The position numbers and the translations under genes were made by a program. The notes under the pieces were generated by a model that did no database searches, was not told the origin of the DNA, and worked only from the letters and a program-made list of their open reading frames with translations. A stretch of 15,509 nucleotides of DNA, taken from assembly GCA_900772035.1 (NCBI GenBank), contig CAAGQE010000211.1:1-15509 (forward strand), given 5' to 3'. This DNA is from Candidatus Gastranaerophilales bacterium (lineage in GTDB: Bacteria; Cyanobacteriota; Vampirovibrionia; Gastranaerophilales; Gastranaerophilaceae). How positions within the stretch are numbered: position 1 is the stretch's first letter; every line of letters starts with the position of its first letter. Shown piece after piece: positions 14,616 to 15,509 of this stretch.

Positions 14616-15509
14616 CTATTTTGCGACTTCTGTCACTCTGACTTCGCGAACAACCGTAACTCTGATTTGTCCGGGGTAGTCAAGTTCGTCTTCAATACGT
14701 TTCGCAATGTCTCTTGCGAGTTTTGCACTTGAAGCATCATCAAATTTTTCGGGTTGTACGATAACTCTGACTTCGCGACCTGCTTGAACGGCAAAGGATT
14801 GTTTGATGCCATCGTAACTTGTTGCGATTTCTTCAAGTTTTTGCAAACGTTTGATGTAAATTTCAAGAGTATCACGTCTTGAGCCCGGGCGACCCGCTGA
14901 AATTGCATCAGCCAATTTTACAAGAACCGCTTCGATTGTTTTTGCGGTAACGTCATCGTGGTGGGCTTCAATTGCGTGAACAACTTCTTCTTTTTCACCG
15001 TATTTTCTTGCAAGTTCAACACCGAGTTCGATATGAGTACCTTCTTGAGTTTGGTCAACAGCCTTACCGATATCGTGGAGAAGACCTGCGCGTTTTGCAA
15101 CAGCAACGTTTGCGCCGATTTCCGCTGCAATCATGCCCGCGATATGACCGACTTCAAGCGAGTGTTTCAAAACATTTTGACCGTAACTTGTTCTGTAATA
15201 AAGTCTTCCGAGTGTCTTAATCAATTCTTTGTGAAGGTTCATAACCCCCATATCCATTGCGGCATTTTCACCTTCGACCTTGATTTTTTGCTCGATTTCC
15301 GCTTTTGCTTTTTCAACTGTTTCTTCAATTCTGACGGGGTGGATACGACCGTCGAGAATAAGTTTTTCAAGTGCGGTTTTTGCAATTTCACGTCTTACAG
15401 GGTCAAAGCAAGATAATACAACTGCTTCGGGAGTATCGTCGATAATTAAATCGACACCAGTTAAAGTTTCCAAAGTTCTGATGTTACGACCTTCACGACC
15501 GATGATACG
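14616..15509 (-). CDS. rny: RNase Y, C-terminal part (N-terminus beyond window edge)
   Basis: The reading frame runs in from the right edge; 297 C-terminal residues are present out of about 510-520 for the family. The KH domain motif [10 protein letters not shown] is at the extreme edge, followed by [20 protein letters not shown]. The HD domain shows [10 protein letters not shown], the LLHDIGK dyad, [15 protein letters not shown] and [17 protein letters not shown], all standard for RNase Y. The missing part should be the membrane helix, coiled coil and most of the KH domain. RNase Y is a membrane-anchored endoribonuclease that starts bulk mRNA decay (known from Bacillus subtilis and relatives). 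An internal TTG at 15473 is not the start, because the frame is open with conserved KH residues upstream. The C-terminus is complete (TAG at 14616). Confidence 0.96.
   Translation of the reverse strand, partial: RIIGREGRNIRTLETLTGVDLIIDDTPEAVVLSCFDPVRREIAKTALEKLILDGRIHPVRIEETVEKAKAEIEQKIKVEGENAAMDMGVMNLHKELIKTLGRLYYRTSYGQNVLKHSLEVGHIAGMIAAEIGANVAVAKRAGLLHDIGKAVDQTQEGTHIELGVELARKYGEKEEVVHAIEAHHDDVTAKTIEAVLVKLADAISAGRPGSRRDTLEIYIKRLQKLEEIATSYDGIKQSFAVQAGREVRVIVQPEKFDDASSAKLARDIAKRIEDELDYPGQIRVTVVREVRVTEVAK

Noticed and set aside
15471..15473. TTG at 15473 as the start of a short RNase Y
   Set aside because: The frame stays open to the window edge and the 12 residues upstream are the conserved KH motif [10 protein letters not shown].

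Overview
The window is about 15.5 kb of AT-rich (roughly 38-40% G+C by eye), densely coded bacterial DNA using the standard bacterial code (TAA, TAG and TGA all serve as stops). The gene mix is an NAD-linked trimeric [FeFe]-hydrogenase, a type IV pilin-like protein, a cyanobacterial-style long-chain acyl-ACP/CoA synthetase, RNase Y with YmdB, and a DUF1836 protein. This points to an anaerobic fermentative bacterium. My best guess is a gut-type non-photosynthetic relative of Cyanobacteria (Melainabacteria/Gastranaerophilales); an elusimicrobial or clostridial relative is not excluded. The taxon is inferred from protein style, not from a marker gene.

Layout. 1-251 (-): 5' part of rsfS, cut by the left edge. 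401-892 (-): small unknown protein followed by a short-repeat 3' tail and a terminator. 1072-5140 (+): three genes, namely a GAF + degenerate HD-GYP protein, an orphan DNA methyltransferase, and a secreted TPR-metalloprotease-TPR protein. 5164-5196: bidirectional terminator. 9354-5211 (-): hydC-hydB-hydA operon. 12091-9571 (-): acyl-ACP/CoA synthetase followed by a coupled DUF1836 gene. 15509-12230 (-): RNase Y (cut by the right edge), YmdB, a PHP-domain phosphoesterase/nuclease and a pseudopilin, the last two overlapping by one base.

How the genes work together. HydC, HydB and HydA have every expected Fe-S and H-cluster ligand, so they should form a soluble NAD(H)-linked, possibly electron-bifurcating hydrogenase; the HydE/F/G maturases are not in the window. 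The rny-ymdB-PHP run looks like an RNA-turnover/nucleotide-phosphoesterase cluster. Well-placed -35/-10 pairs are visible before the acyl-ACP/CoA synthetase and the secreted protease, and a weaker pair before hydC. Rho-independent terminators close most units.

Most worth a second look: the HD-GYP domain that has lost its HD dyad and GYP motif, the TPR-metzincin-TPR protein with an apparently leaderless promoter, the 3' repeats complementary to the start codon of the 401-892 gene, and the structured 9445-9535 intergenic stretch upstream of hydC. I saw no tRNA, rRNA, CRISPR array, insertion sequence or phage gene.
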